NCBI RefSeq assembly: GCF_002954455.1
Contig: NZ_MSCC01000003.1
Coordinates: 1 to 64,000 of the forward strand
DNA: 64,000 bases
Direction of reading: 5' to 3'
Source of the DNA: Photobacterium aquimaris
GTDB lineage: Bacteria; Pseudomonadota; Gammaproteobacteria; Enterobacterales; Vibrionaceae
Below are positions 53,161 to 62,763 of the stretch, in pieces; positions within the stretch are counted from its first letter, which is position 1, and the number at the start of each line of letters is the position of its first letter. The position numbers and the translations under genes were made by a program. Below the pieces are notes generated by a model. The model saw nothing but the letters and a program-made list of their open reading frames with translations, was not told the origin of the DNA and searched no databases.

Positions 53161-53828
53161 CGTACATAGGCCCTGTCTAAACGTGTTTCAGCTAGCTGTT
53201 GTAAGCGAGTAAGCACTATCACTACAGCCCAGTATATTATTGCCACAGCAAGGAACGCTTCAAAAAACTTGAAACTTGATGAGGCTTCCATTTGTGCTTT
53301 TGCCATGATTTCCGGCACTCCAAGCGTGAAAGCAAGTGAGGTCGATTTGATCATATCAATAAAATAATTCATCAATGACGGTAATGCGATACGGGTGGCT
53401 TGCGGCAATATAATTCGACGCATGGTTTGCGATTCTGTCATACCAATCGCTAAGCTGGCTTCTCGTTGGCTACGATCTACGCCAATAATGGCGGCGCGAA
53501 TACTTTCTGCCATGTAAGCGGCAAAATGGAGGCTAAGGCCGATCACTGCAGCGCTAAAGGCATCTAATCCTACCAAGCTTGGCATCACTTGTGGTAAGCC
53601 GTAATAGAGTAAAAATAGCTGCACCAGTAACGGTGTACCGCGAAAAAAACTGATATAAAGTTGTGTCAGCGCGTTCAGAACTGGTAGCTGATAAATACGA
53701 ATTAAAGCGAGAATTAAGCCAAGTATTAGCGCAAAAACAGCCCCAAGTGCAGCCATAGATAATGTTGTTGGTAGGTATTTCAACAAAATAGGCATCAACG
53801 ACAACATATAATTAAAATCAAAACCCAT
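53157..53828 (-). CDS. polar amino-acid ABC transporter permease
   Basis: The 223-residue His/Glu/Gln-type permease has five membrane helices. FFRGTPLLVQLFLLYYGLPQ near residue 62 and the EAA loop (EASLAIGMTESQTMRRIILPQATRIALPS near residue 143) contacts the ATPase. It is the single permease of the operon, so it probably works as a homodimer. Confidence 0.92.
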   Translation of the reverse strand: MGFDFNYMLSLMPILLKYLPTTLSMAALGAVFALILGLILALIRIYQLPVLNALTQLYISFFRGTPLLVQLFLLYYGLPQVMPSLVGLDAFSAAVIGLSLHFAAYMAESIRAAIIGVDRSQREASLAIGMTESQTMRRIILPQATRIALPSLMNYFIDMIKSTSLAFTLGVPEIMAKAQMEASSSFKFFEAFLAVAIIYWAVVIVLTRLQQLAETRLDRAYVR

Positions 53829-53907
53829 AATGGTGATCCGTTTTACTGATTAAGCAGGGGGAATCAGGCTCCACCAGTGACAATTATTATCAATGGTGGA
53901 GTGAAGA

Positions 53908-54663
53908 TTATTGAGTGATATCGCTATGGAACCACTTGGTTGAGATTGCTTTTAAGGTACCGTCATCATGCATCGCCGTTAATGCCTGATTCACTTGTTG
54001 TTGTAATAATTCACCTTTAGCATTATTTAAAAATGGCCATGCATTTTCGATGGTGGCAAAGGGTTTACCCGCTAATTGTAACGGCAGTGGTTTACTATTA
54101 ATGATCGCTAGCGATGATAAACGATCCATCACAAAGGCATCTGTGCGGCCTAACGCGACATCTTGCTCAATACCACTGTCATAAGTTTTGATATTAATTT
54201 GCTTAGCATTGGGTAACTGACGCAATAACTGCTCATAGTTTGAGCCGAGATTAACCCCTACCGTTTTCCCATCTAAGTCTGTAGGCGAGTGGATAGTTGT
54301 ATTACCTTTACGAACCACAAGTTGCGCACCGTCAATAACATAAGGTTGGCTGAATAAAAATTTGGCTTGGCGAGCAGGGGTAATGGTAATTTGGTTAGAA
54401 ATAGTATCAATTCGACCTGTTTCTAATTGACCAAATAAACCCGAGAAGCTCGCGGTAACAAACTCAACCTGGTAATCGTTACGTTTGCCAATTTCATTCC
54501 ATAGGTCGACTTCAAACCCCTGTAATTTATCTTTACTAACAAACGTGAATGGAAAATAACGACCAGACATGCCCACTTTTACTGTGGTTGCAGCCATGAC
54601 ACTCGTCGTTGTACAAGCAAGCAGTGTACTTGCAATCACAAGAGGTTTTATCCAGTTTTTCAT
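53908..54663 (-). CDS. periplasmic amino-acid-binding protein, cystine-binding (FliY/TcyJ)-like
   Basis: From ATG 54663 (AAGGA well placed; an ATG three codons earlier is too close to it) the precursor is 251 residues with a signal peptide ending SVMAA. It is a family 3 binding protein: YFPFTFVSKDKLQGFEVDLWNEIGK, ISNQITITPARQAKFLFSQPYV, and VGVNLGSNYEQLLRQ. The resemblance to E. coli FliY, including GLGTNYEEWLRQ and the C-terminal KWFGADVT-like end, suggests cystine or a similar ligand; this is not proof. Confidence 0.88.
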   Translation of the reverse strand: MKNWIKPLVIASTLLACTTTSVMAATTVKVGMSGRYFPFTFVSKDKLQGFEVDLWNEIGKRNDYQVEFVTASFSGLFGQLETGRIDTISNQITITPARQAKFLFSQPYVIDGAQLVVRKGNTTIHSPTDLDGKTVGVNLGSNYEQLLRQLPNAKQINIKTYDSGIEQDVALGRTDAFVMDRLSSLAIINSKPLPLQLAGKPFATIENAWPFLNNAKGELLQQQVNQALTAMHDDGTLKAISTKWFHSDITQ

Positions 54664-55138
54664 TCGGTACATTCCTTACCTTGATAGCGATTTATTTGGT
54701 GAAGCAATCCTACCTTGGTATTAAATGATAAAGATAATAATTAACAGTTATTTGAAATAACCATTTGTTTGGCTAATGACATATTGTGCTTCAATATCAT
54801 GCTTTTTTCGGCATACAGAAAGCGTGTAATTGGCATAAAAGGTTACCCACAACGATGAGTTTTCTCTGTGGATGATAATTGATGATGATTAAATGGACAT
54901 TATTAAGCAAAAACAGCATTAAACGGGGAATGAGCGACTTATATTTGTGATTGATGTGTTAATATAGCTGTGGGTAAAGGTAGGTTAAATTGTGCTGATC
55001 TTGCATTTTATTGTGCGATCCATGTGCATAAGTTCGATCTTATTCACTGGATCTGCGATCTCTTTACTGGTGATCCTTGTTCAGCACGTATAAAATTATC
55101 CTCCTTTTATGTTTTGTTTATTCAGTGTGGAGTCTACC
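54664..55138 (+). promoter_or_regulatory. dnaA upstream control region
   Basis: This 475-base non-coding region holds three DnaA-box-like sites: TTACCCACA (54843-54851), TGTGGATGA (54867-54875) and TGTGGGTAA (54969-54977). Six GATC sites occur between 54997 and 55075. Both features occur in the E. coli dnaA promoter, where DnaA autorepresses and SeqA binds. I could not assign -35/-10 with confidence. An inverted repeat GTTATTTGAAATAAC is near 54748. The amino-acid ABC operon promoter must also be here. Confidence 0.6.
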
Positions 55139-56536
55139 TTGTCATCTTCGCTATGGTTGCAGTGCCTTCAACGCCTTCAGGAAGAACTCCCTGCGACAGA
55201 ATTCAGTATGTGGCTGCGTCCGCTTCAGGCTGAATTAAATGATCATACCTTGACATTATTTGCCCCTAATCGATTTGTATTAGATTGGGTGCGCGATAAA
55301 TATCTTAATAACATTAATCGGCTGCTGAATGAATTCTGCGGTGCTGATGCGCCGAGCCTACGGTTTGAAGTTGGTAGTAAACCTGTTGCTGCACCGCCAC
55401 AACATGTTGCACCGCCAGTATTTACCTTACCACAATCAAAACCGCGTACAGAGCCTGAGCCTGTGCATTACGAGCCTGCACCGTCACCGGTACAAGCTGA
55501 ATCGCCAGGGGGCTATCGTTCAAATGTAAATCCTAAGCATAATTTTAATAATTTTGTTGAAGGTAAATCGAACCAGTTAGGTCTTGCTGCATGTCGTCAG
55601 GTATCTGATAACCCAGGTGCGGCATATAACCCATTATTTTTATATGGTGGTACTGGTTTAGGTAAAACGCACTTATTGCATGCCGTTGGTAATGCAATCG
55701 CTAATCGTAAGCCCAATGCTAAAGTGGTTTACATGCATTCAGAGCGTTTTGTGCAAGATATGGTGAAAGCGCTGCAAAATAACGCCATTGAAGAATTTAA
55801 GCGTTATTACCGCAGTGTCGATGCATTATTGATTGATGACATTCAATTTTTTGCTAATAAAGAACGTTCACAAGAAGAATTTTTTCATACCTTCAATGCG
55901 TTATTAGAAGGTAATCAACAAATTATTCTTACTTCCGATCGTTACCCGCGTGAAATTAACGGGGTAGAGGATCGCTTAAAATCGCGTTTTGGGTGGGGAT
56001 TAACGGTGGCTATTGAACCGCCAGAACTTGAAACTCGCGTTGCTATTCTAATGAAGAAAGCCGAAGATCATAATATTCGATTGGCAGATGAAGTTGCGTT
56101 CTTTATTGCTAAGCGTTTACGTTCTAATGTGCGAGAGTTAGAAGGGGCATTGAATCGCGTTATTGCCAATGCTAATTTTACTGGTCGTGCAATTACGATT
56201 GATTTTGTACGTGAAGCACTGCGCGATTTACTCGCATTACAAGAAAAATTGGTAACGATTGATAATATTCAGAAGACGGTTGCTGAATATTATAAAATAA
56301 AGATGGCAGATATGCTGTCTAAGCGTCGTTCTCGTAGTGTTGCTCGTCCACGTCAAATGGCGATGGCACTGGCGAAAGAACTGACAAACCACAGTCTTCC
56401 TGAGATTGGCGATGCCTTTGGCGGTCGCGATCATACTACCGTGCTCCATGCTTGTCGTAAGATCGAGCAGTTACGTGAAGAAAGCCACGATATTAAAGAA
56501 GATTATTCAAACCTAATTAGAACGTTGTCGTCTTAA
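55139..56536 (+). CDS. dnaA: replication initiator DnaA, TTG start
   Basis: DnaA is the ATP-dependent initiator at oriC. From TTG 55139 it is 465 residues, starting SSSLWLQCLQRLQEELPATEF as in vibrios; GGAG ends six bases before. An ATG at 55109 would add ten non-conserved residues. Domain I is at residues 1-85, and domain II is a Pro-rich linker (to about 130). The AAA+ domain has GGTGLGKTHLLHA and LLIDDIQFF; the domain IV signature is GGRDHTTVLHACRKI. It begins the dnaA-dnaN-recF-gyrB operon. Confidence 0.96.
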   Translation: MSSSLWLQCLQRLQEELPATEFSMWLRPLQAELNDHTLTLFAPNRFVLDWVRDKYLNNINRLLNEFCGADAPSLRFEVGSKPVAAPPQHVAPPVFTLPQSKPRTEPEPVHYEPAPSPVQAESPGGYRSNVNPKHNFNNFVEGKSNQLGLAACRQVSDNPGAAYNPLFLYGGTGLGKTHLLHAVGNAIANRKPNAKVVYMHSERFVQDMVKALQNNAIEEFKRYYRSVDALLIDDIQFFANKERSQEEFFHTFNALLEGNQQIILTSDRYPREINGVEDRLKSRFGWGLTVAIEPPELETRVAILMKKAEDHNIRLADEVAFFIAKRLRSNVRELEGALNRVIANANFTGRAITIDFVREALRDLLALQEKLVTIDNIQKTVAEYYKIKMADMLSKRRSRSVARPRQMAMALAKELTNHSLPEIGDAFGGRDHTTVLHACRKIEQLREESHDIKEDYSNLIRTLSS

Positions 56537-56537
56537 T

Positions 56538-57638
56538 ATGAAATTTACTGTTGAACGTGAACATTTATTAAAACCTTTGCAACAGGTAACTGGTGCATTA
56601 GGTGGTCGTCCGTCATTACCGATTCTAGGTAACATTCTGCTGCAAGTTGAGAATGGCTGTTTATCGATGACAGGTACAGATCTTGAAGTCGAATTGATCG
56701 CGAAGATTGCATTAGAAGGCGACTTTGAAGCTGGTGCAGTAACTGTACCGTCACGTAAATTTTTAGATATTTGCCGTGGTTTGCCTGATAGCGCCACTAT
56801 TGCGGTTATCTATGAAGGTGATCGCGTTTTAATTCGCTCTGGTCGTAGTCGCTATACATTAACAACCTTACCTGCAGCTGATTTTCCCAATATTGAAGAT
56901 TGGCAAAGTGAGGTTGAGTTTACCCTTGAGCAAGGGCGTATGCGCCAACTGATCGACAGTACCCAGTTTTCAATGGCAAACCAAGATGTGCGTTACTACT
57001 TAAACGGGATGTTATTTGAAACCGATGGTCAACATTTGCGTTCTGTCGCAACTGATGGTCACCGTATGGCGGTATGTGCGATTAATACTGGTCATGATTT
57101 ACCAACCAAACAAATTATTGTACCGCGTAAAGGGGTACTTGAATTGGTGCGGTTGTTTGATAACCCTGAAGCCTTAGTCAATATTCAAATTGGTCATTCA
57201 AATTTACGTGCGACAGTGGGTAATTTTGTGTTTACCTCTAAGCTCGTTGATGGTCGTTTCCCTGATTATCGTCGTGTAATGCCACAAAATAGCACTAAAT
57301 TTGTTGAAGCAAATTGTGATGAGATGCGTAAAGCATTTGCGCGAGCGGCTATTTTATCCAATGAAAAATTCCGTGGTGTTAGAGTTGGTTTATCTAATGG
57401 TGAAATGCGGATCACAGCCAATAACCCGGAACAGGAAGAAGCGGAAGAGTTTCTTGATGTTGATTATGAGGGTGACAGCTTAGAGATTGGTTTCAATGTT
57501 AGCTATGTACTTGATGTTTTGAACACCCTTAAGTGTGATCAAGTACGGTTGTCATTATCAGATGCCAATGCACCGTCATTAATTGAAGATGCCACCAATG
57601 ATGAAGCCATGTATGTAGTAATGCCAATTAGATTGTAA
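56538..57638 (+). CDS. dnaN: DNA polymerase III sliding clamp (beta)
   Basis: The 366-residue ring-forming clamp has three topologically similar domains. It starts MKFTVEREHLLKPLQQV and ends YVVMPIRL, the conserved C-terminal MPMRL-type strand. Length equals E. coli DnaN (366). It begins one base after the dnaA stop and ends two bases before recF. Confidence 0.98.
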   Translation: MKFTVEREHLLKPLQQVTGALGGRPSLPILGNILLQVENGCLSMTGTDLEVELIAKIALEGDFEAGAVTVPSRKFLDICRGLPDSATIAVIYEGDRVLIRSGRSRYTLTTLPAADFPNIEDWQSEVEFTLEQGRMRQLIDSTQFSMANQDVRYYLNGMLFETDGQHLRSVATDGHRMAVCAINTGHDLPTKQIIVPRKGVLELVRLFDNPEALVNIQIGHSNLRATVGNFVFTSKLVDGRFPDYRRVMPQNSTKFVEANCDEMRKAFARAAILSNEKFRGVRVGLSNGEMRITANNPEQEEAEEFLDVDYEGDSLEIGFNVSYVLDVLNTLKCDQVRLSLSDANAPSLIEDATNDEAMYVVMPIRL

Positions 57639-57640
57639 TT

Positions 57641-58723
57641 ATGGCACTTACTCGATTATTGGTGCAGGATTTTCGTAATATTGCTCAGTGTGATATAGCG
57701 TTAGCCCGCGGGTTTAATTTTTTAGTTGGCGCAAATGGTAGCGGTAAGACCAGTGTCCTTGAAGCAATTCATTATTTAGGGCACGGACGTTCATTCCGTA
57801 GCCATTTAACCAGTCGTGTGATTCGCCATGAACAGCAACAGCTATTTATTCATGGTCGAGTTACCGATAATAATGACCTTACTTTACCAGTGGGGATCAG
57901 TAAACAGCGCGATGGCAGTACTGAAGTTAAAATTGGTGGAGAGGGCAATCAAAAGCTCGCTCAACTTGCGCAAATTTTGCCACTACAGTTAATTACTCCT
58001 GAAGGTTTCGATTTATTAATTGGCGGACCTAAATTTCGACGGGCTTTTATTGATTGGGGTGTGTTTCATGTTGAACCAAAGTTCTATAATGCATGGAGCC
58101 GCTTAAAAAGACTGACGAAACAGCGTAATGCATTATTAAAGCAAGCGCGTAGTTATCGTGAACTCAGCTATTGGGATCAAGAACTCGCATTACTTGCTGA
58201 GCAAATTAGTGTGTGGCGCCAAGACTATATTAATGCCGTTAAAATCAAAGCGGCTGAGATATGTCAGGTGTTTTTACCTGAGTTTGATATTCAGCTCGGT
58301 TTTTACCGCGGCTGGGAAAAAGAGACACCGTATGCTGAGCTGCTACAACGTAATTTTGAACGTGACTGTCAGCTTGGCTATACCGTAAGTGGGCCCCATA
58401 AGGCTGATTTACGGATCAAAGTTGCTGGAACACCGGTTGAGGACGTATTGTCCCGCGGTCAGTTAAAGTTAATGGTGTGCGCATTGCGTTTAGCGCAAGG
58501 TTTACATCTAACCGAGACCACCGGCAAACAGTGTATTTACCTAATTGATGATTTTGCTTCCGAATTGGATAGCCATAGGCGAGCGTTGCTTGCGCAGCGA
58601 TTAAAGGAAACTAACGCCCAAGTGTTCATTAGTGCTATTAGTCGCGAGCAAGTGGTTGATATGCTTGATGAAAATGGTAAGTTGTTCATGGTTGAACACG
58701 GTAAGATAACACAGGATAATTAA
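57641..58723 (+). CDS. recF: recombination mediator RecF
   Basis: The SMC-like ATPase loads RecA at gaps with RecO and RecR. The 360 residues have Walker A GANGSGKTSVLEAIHYLGHGRSFR near residue 30, the signature VLSRGQLKLMVCALRLAQG near residue 268, and Walker B CIYLIDDFASELD. Length is normal (E. coli 357). Confidence 0.97.
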   Translation: MALTRLLVQDFRNIAQCDIALARGFNFLVGANGSGKTSVLEAIHYLGHGRSFRSHLTSRVIRHEQQQLFIHGRVTDNNDLTLPVGISKQRDGSTEVKIGGEGNQKLAQLAQILPLQLITPEGFDLLIGGPKFRRAFIDWGVFHVEPKFYNAWSRLKRLTKQRNALLKQARSYRELSYWDQELALLAEQISVWRQDYINAVKIKAAEICQVFLPEFDIQLGFYRGWEKETPYAELLQRNFERDCQLGYTVSGPHKADLRIKVAGTPVEDVLSRGQLKLMVCALRLAQGLHLTETTGKQCIYLIDDFASELDSHRRALLAQRLKETNAQVFISAISREQVVDMLDENGKLFMVEHGKITQDN

Positions 58724-58738
58724 AGCGAGAGTAACTCA

Positions 58739-61159
58739 ATGTCCAACAATTACGATTCATCAAGCATTAAGGTGCTTAAAGGCCTCGATGCGGTACGTAA
58801 GCGCCCAGGAATGTACATCGGTGATACTGATGATGGTACTGGCTTGCACCACATGGTTTTTGAGGTTGTCGATAACTCTATCGATGAGGCTCTTGCAGGT
58901 CACTGTGAAGATATCATTGTAACGATCCACGAAGATGGTTCGGTTTCGGTAAGCGATGATGGTCGTGGTATTCCGACTGAACTTCACGAAGAAGAAGGTG
59001 TGTCAGCAGCCGAAGTTATCATGACGGTACTCCACGCTGGTGGTAAGTTCGATGATAACTCTTACAAAGTGTCTGGTGGCCTTCACGGCGTAGGTGTTTC
59101 GGTTGTAAACGCCTTGTCTGAAAAAGTTGAGTTAACCATTAATCGTAAAGGTCATATTCACCAGCAAACTTACCAACACGGTGTGCCAGATGCACCATTG
59201 GCTGTTGTGGGTGATACTGATAAAACGGGTACCCGTTTACGTTTCTGGCCAAGCGAAGAAACTTTTACCAACAATATTGAATTTCATTACGAAATTTTAG
59301 CTAAACGTCTTCGTGAATTATCATTCTTGAACTCTGGTGTTTCTATCAAGTTAATTGATGAGCGTGAAGAAGGTAAGCAAGATCACTTTATGTATGAAGG
59401 TGGTATTCGCGCGTTTGTAGAACACTTGAACCGCAACAAGACGCCGATTCACCAGAAAGTATTTCACTTTGATAGTGAGCGTGAAGACGGTATTACCGTT
59501 GAAGTGGCAATGCAGTGGAATGACGGTTTCCAAGAAGGCGTTTACTGCTTTACTAACAACATCCCTCAACGTGATGGTGGTACCCACTTAGCGGGTTTCC
59601 GTGGTGCTTTAACGCGTACTCTTAATTCATTTATGGATAAAGAAGGCTACTCAAAGAAAGCCAAAGCTGCAACTTCAGGTGATGATGCGCGTGAAGGTTT
59701 AGTGGCGGTTGTTTCTGTAAAAGTACCTGATCCTAAGTTCTCTAGCCAAACCAAAGATAAATTGGTTTCAAGCGAAGTGAAGAGTGCAGTTGAATCAGCA
59801 ATGAACGAGAAATTTGCCGAGTTCTTATTAGAAAGTCCGGCTGATGCAAAGATCATTTGTACTAAAATTATCGATGCCTCTCGTGCGCGTGAAGCGGCGC
59901 GTAAAGCACGTGAAATGACTCGTCGTAAAGGCGCCTTAGATTTAGCGGGTCTTCCAGGTAAACTTGCTGACTGTCAGGAAAAAGATCCTGCACTGTCTGA
60001 ACTTTACATTGTGGAAGGGGACTCTGCTGGCGGTTCAGCCAAGCAGGGGCGTAATCGTAAAAACCAAGCGATTTTGCCACTAAAAGGTAAAATCCTAAAC
60101 GTTGAAAAAGCCCGTTTCGACAAGATGCTATCTTCACAAGAAGTGGCAACTCTGATCACAGCTATGGGTTGTGGTATTGGTCGTGACGAGTACAACCCAG
60201 ATAAATTGCGTTACCACAATATCATCATCATGACCGATGCCGATGTCGATGGTTCGCACATTCGTACGTTACTATTGACCTTCTTCTATCGTCAAATGCC
60301 AGAGCTTATTGAGCGTGGCCACATCTATATTGCTCAGCCACCACTTTACAAAGTGAAGAAAGGTAAACAAGAGCAATACATTAAAGATGACGAAGAGATG
60401 AACCAGTACCAAACATCATTGGCACTGGATAACGCTTCTTTGTTTGCTAATGATGGTGCGCCAGCGATGACTGGTATGGCACTTGAAACGTTAGTGACGC
60501 AATACAATGGTGCAATGAAACTGATCGAACGCATGAGCCGTCGTTACCCAGCATTAATGCTGAATGAGTTAGTTTATCAACCTCGTTTAAGTACTGAAAT
60601 GCTAGCTGATAGCGCGCAAGTTGAAGCATGGTTAACTCATCTTATTGCAGCACTAAATGCCAAGCAATCAGGTGAAAGTCAGTTTACGTTTGAAATCTTA
60701 CGTGATGAAGAGAACAATGTCTTTGTACCTAAGGTTGTGGTACGTACTCACGGTGTTGATCATGAGTACCCATTAAGCTTCGATCTACTGAATTCAAAAG
60801 AGTACGCTAAATTAGCTGATCTTTCAGAAGCACTCGATGGCTTATTAGATGAGACTGCTTTTGTTCAACGTGGTGAGCGTAAACAACCGGTTTCAAGCTT
60901 TAAAGAAGTGCTTGAGTGGCTAAACAAAGAATCACGTCGTGGCTTATCTTTACAACGCTATAAAGGTTTGGGTGAAATGAACCCGAATCAGTTGTGGGAA
61001 ACAACCATGGATCCTGATGTACGTCGTATGCTGCAAGTAACCATTAATGATGCTGTTGCTGCTGATGAATTGTTTACTTGTTTGATGGGTGATCAGGTTG
61101 AACCGCGTCGTAACTTCATTGAAGAAAACGCACTAAAAGTTGCTAACCTTGACGTCTAG
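58739..61159 (+). CDS. gyrB: DNA gyrase subunit B
   Basis: The 806-residue ATPase/TOPRIM subunit of gyrase has GHKL ATPase motifs EVVDNSIDEALAG, SDDGRGIP and GGLHGVGVSVVNAL, with the transducer domain to about residue 390. TOPRIM motifs are EGDSAGGSAKQG and MTDADVDGSHIRTL. QLWETTMDP lies near the end. The insert between the TOPRIM parts is typical of gamma-proteobacteria. GAGAG precedes the ATG. Confidence 0.98.
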   Translation: MSNNYDSSSIKVLKGLDAVRKRPGMYIGDTDDGTGLHHMVFEVVDNSIDEALAGHCEDIIVTIHEDGSVSVSDDGRGIPTELHEEEGVSAAEVIMTVLHAGGKFDDNSYKVSGGLHGVGVSVVNALSEKVELTINRKGHIHQQTYQHGVPDAPLAVVGDTDKTGTRLRFWPSEETFTNNIEFHYEILAKRLRELSFLNSGVSIKLIDEREEGKQDHFMYEGGIRAFVEHLNRNKTPIHQKVFHFDSEREDGITVEVAMQWNDGFQEGVYCFTNNIPQRDGGTHLAGFRGALTRTLNSFMDKEGYSKKAKAATSGDDAREGLVAVVSVKVPDPKFSSQTKDKLVSSEVKSAVESAMNEKFAEFLLESPADAKIICTKIIDASRAREAARKAREMTRRKGALDLAGLPGKLADCQEKDPALSELYIVEGDSAGGSAKQGRNRKNQAILPLKGKILNVEKARFDKMLSSQEVATLITAMGCGIGRDEYNPDKLRYHNIIIMTDADVDGSHIRTLLLTFFYRQMPELIERGHIYIAQPPLYKVKKGKQEQYIKDDEEMNQYQTSLALDNASLFANDGAPAMTGMALETLVTQYNGAMKLIERMSRRYPALMLNELVYQPRLSTEMLADSAQVEAWLTHLIAALNAKQSGESQFTFEILRDEENNVFVPKVVVRTHGVDHEYPLSFDLLNSKEYAKLADLSEALDGLLDETAFVQRGERKQPVSSFKEVLEWLNKESRRGLSLQRYKGLGEMNPNQLWETTMDPDVRRMLQVTINDAVAADELFTCLMGDQVEPRRNFIEENALKVANLDV

Positions 61160-61185
61160 TTTGTTGTTAGGTTAATACTTATAAA

Positions 61186-61214
61186 AGCGCCGCTATTATT
61201 AGCGGCGTTTTTTT
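61186..61214 (+). terminator. gyrB terminator
   Basis: CGCCGCTA (61188-61195), loop TTAT, TAGCGGCG (61200-61207), then seven T. Confidence 0.95.
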
Positions 61215-61274
61215 ATGGGTAATATTTGTTATCTACGTTGTATTTTATCTAAATAGTAATAGGGGAGGGCAGCG

Positions 61275-62525
61275 TTAGCCTGCAGCATAAGCTCGCGTTA
61301 TTTCTTCAGCAATTATCTTTATCCCTCGCTCCATCTGCTCATCACTTTGAACATAATTCATGCGTAAACATTGCTGACTATGTTGCCACGGTTGCTCTAA
61401 ACCAATAAAGAAATATTCGCCAGGGACTATCAACACGCCGCGGGCTTTTAAGCGTTGATAGAGCTCTTTAGTGGTGATCGGTAATTCATCACACCACAGC
61501 CATAGGAATATTGCCCCTTCAGGCTTATGGATTCGAAACCGTTCATCCTTGATATAGTGCTGTAATAAACTCACTGCATGCTGAGCTTTACGCTGATAAA
61601 AAGGGCGAATCACTTCATGACTTAGCCGTAATAAGTCATTACGACTAATTAATTTGTCGGCAATCGCTGGTCCTAAACTGCCAGGAGCAAGATTGATAAT
61701 GCCATTGATATTAGTGAGCGCGGTTATTATCTCTTTTTTAGCAATGACGATACCACAGCGAATCCCGGGTAACCCCAGTTTAGATAAGCTCATACATAAG
61801 ATGGTATTGTGGTTCCAAAATGGAGTTACATCAGCAAAGATAATATCAGGGAAAGGCATGCCGTAGGCATTATCGATAATCAGCGGAATATTGTGCGCTT
61901 GGGCAAGAGTATCGAGTTGTTTAATCTCGCCATCGGTCAGTACATTACCGGTTGGGTTGGTTGGGCGCGACGCGCAAATAGCACCAATGCCGTCATCAAT
62001 AACCAACTGGCTAAAATCGATATGGTATTTAAATAGGCCATTATCTAATAAACTGATTGTCGGTTGGTAAGAGATAAACATATTTGGCTCAAGGCCAGCA
62101 TCGGCATAGCCAATATATTCTGGCGACAGCGGCAACAGAATTTTTTTATGGCTGCCATCCTGACATTTTCCAGCTAATAAATTAAATAAATTAAAGAAGG
62201 CACTTTGACTGCCATTAGTCAGGGTGATGTTGTCACTACCGATGTCCCAACCATAGTGGTGATTGAGAAGTGTTGCGAGAGCAGTGATAAAGCGGTCTTT
62301 TCCTTGCGGGCCATCGTAGTTGGTGATCGATGCGGTTAACTCTCCAGTCGCAGCCATTTCGCCTAGCAGCTGATTAAAATAGTCGACCATCGCTGGAATT
62401 TGAGCGGGGTTACCACCGCCAAGCATGATGGCATCAGGGTTAGTTAGACCATCATTTAGATCGTGCATTAGTTGGGTAATGCCTGAATTACCTGCGAATT
62501 TATCGCCAAAGACAGAATATGCCAT
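61275..62525 (-). CDS. avtA: valine-pyruvate aminotransferase AvtA
   Basis: AvtA is a PLP fold-type I transaminase interconverting valine/pyruvate and 2-ketoisovalerate/alanine. From ATG 62525 it is 416 residues, close to E. coli AvtA (417), starting MAYSVFGDKFAGNSGITQLMHDL. Visible are MLGGGNPAQIP, SRPTNPTGNVLTDGE, DNAYGMPFP and the PLP Lys in CMSLSKLGLPGIRCG. An in-frame extension of 25 codons to 62600 does not resemble the family. The gene is convergent with gyrB and complements the ilv pathway encoded on the left. Confidence 0.94.
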   Translation of the reverse strand: MAYSVFGDKFAGNSGITQLMHDLNDGLTNPDAIMLGGGNPAQIPAMVDYFNQLLGEMAATGELTASITNYDGPQGKDRFITALATLLNHHYGWDIGSDNITLTNGSQSAFFNLFNLLAGKCQDGSHKKILLPLSPEYIGYADAGLEPNMFISYQPTISLLDNGLFKYHIDFSQLVIDDGIGAICASRPTNPTGNVLTDGEIKQLDTLAQAHNIPLIIDNAYGMPFPDIIFADVTPFWNHNTILCMSLSKLGLPGIRCGIVIAKKEIITALTNINGIINLAPGSLGPAIADKLISRNDLLRLSHEVIRPFYQRKAQHAVSLLQHYIKDERFRIHKPEGAIFLWLWCDELPITTKELYQRLKARGVLIVPGEYFFIGLEQPWQHSQQCLRMNYVQSDEQMERGIKIIAEEITRAYAAG

Positions 62526-62667
62526 AGTGCTATTGACCTCGATGTCAGTGCCAATGTTAGCACTTTTAAAGCCCGCTATGTCTGGCGGGGAATTGGTCAA
62601 AATACCTGATTGCGATTTGAAGCGAAAGCCTTAGTTTGTGCATCGAGTGGTGGTCAGCTGTGTTGAA

Positions 62668-62683
62668 TGTTTCACGTGGAACA
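62668..62683. promoter_or_regulatory. parS centromere site
   Basis: TGTTTCACGTGGAACA fits the known bacterial parS consensus TGTTNCACGTGNAACA at all fixed positions. It lies in the avtA-glyS intergenic space, about 18.7 kb right of oriC. ParB and ParA are encoded at 39464-41166 in the same window. Confidence 0.93.
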
Positions 62684-62710
62684 AAGTTAAACCCTAAATA
62701 TTCAAGCCAT

Positions 62711-62734
62711 AAAAAAACCACGCCGAAGCGTGGT
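62711..62734 (-). terminator. glyS terminator
   Basis: On the minus strand: ACCACGC, loop TTCG, GCGTGGT, then seven T. A stable UUCG tetraloop hairpin; it lies 30 bases after the glyS stop. Confidence 0.95.
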
Positions 62735-62763
62735 CAGTCATTATTATCAACCAGTGCTAAACG

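Noticed and set aside
54664..55138. Second origin at the dnaA upstream region
   Set aside because: There are DnaA-box-like sites and GATC sites but no 13-mer array, and a complete oriC is present at 43.8-44.1 kb. This fits dnaA promoter control.
55109..55141. ATG at 55109 as the dnaA start
   Set aside because: The ten added residues are not conserved in DnaA, while TTG 55139 has GGAG six bases upstream and gives the standard N-terminus.
59903..59918. parS-like CACGTG in gyrB
   Set aside because: Only the central six bases and part of one flank match; it is ordinary coding sequence.
62526..62600. 25-codon N-terminal extension of AvtA
   Set aside because: It does not match the family; the ATG at 62525 reproduces the known start, although its ribosome site is not strong.
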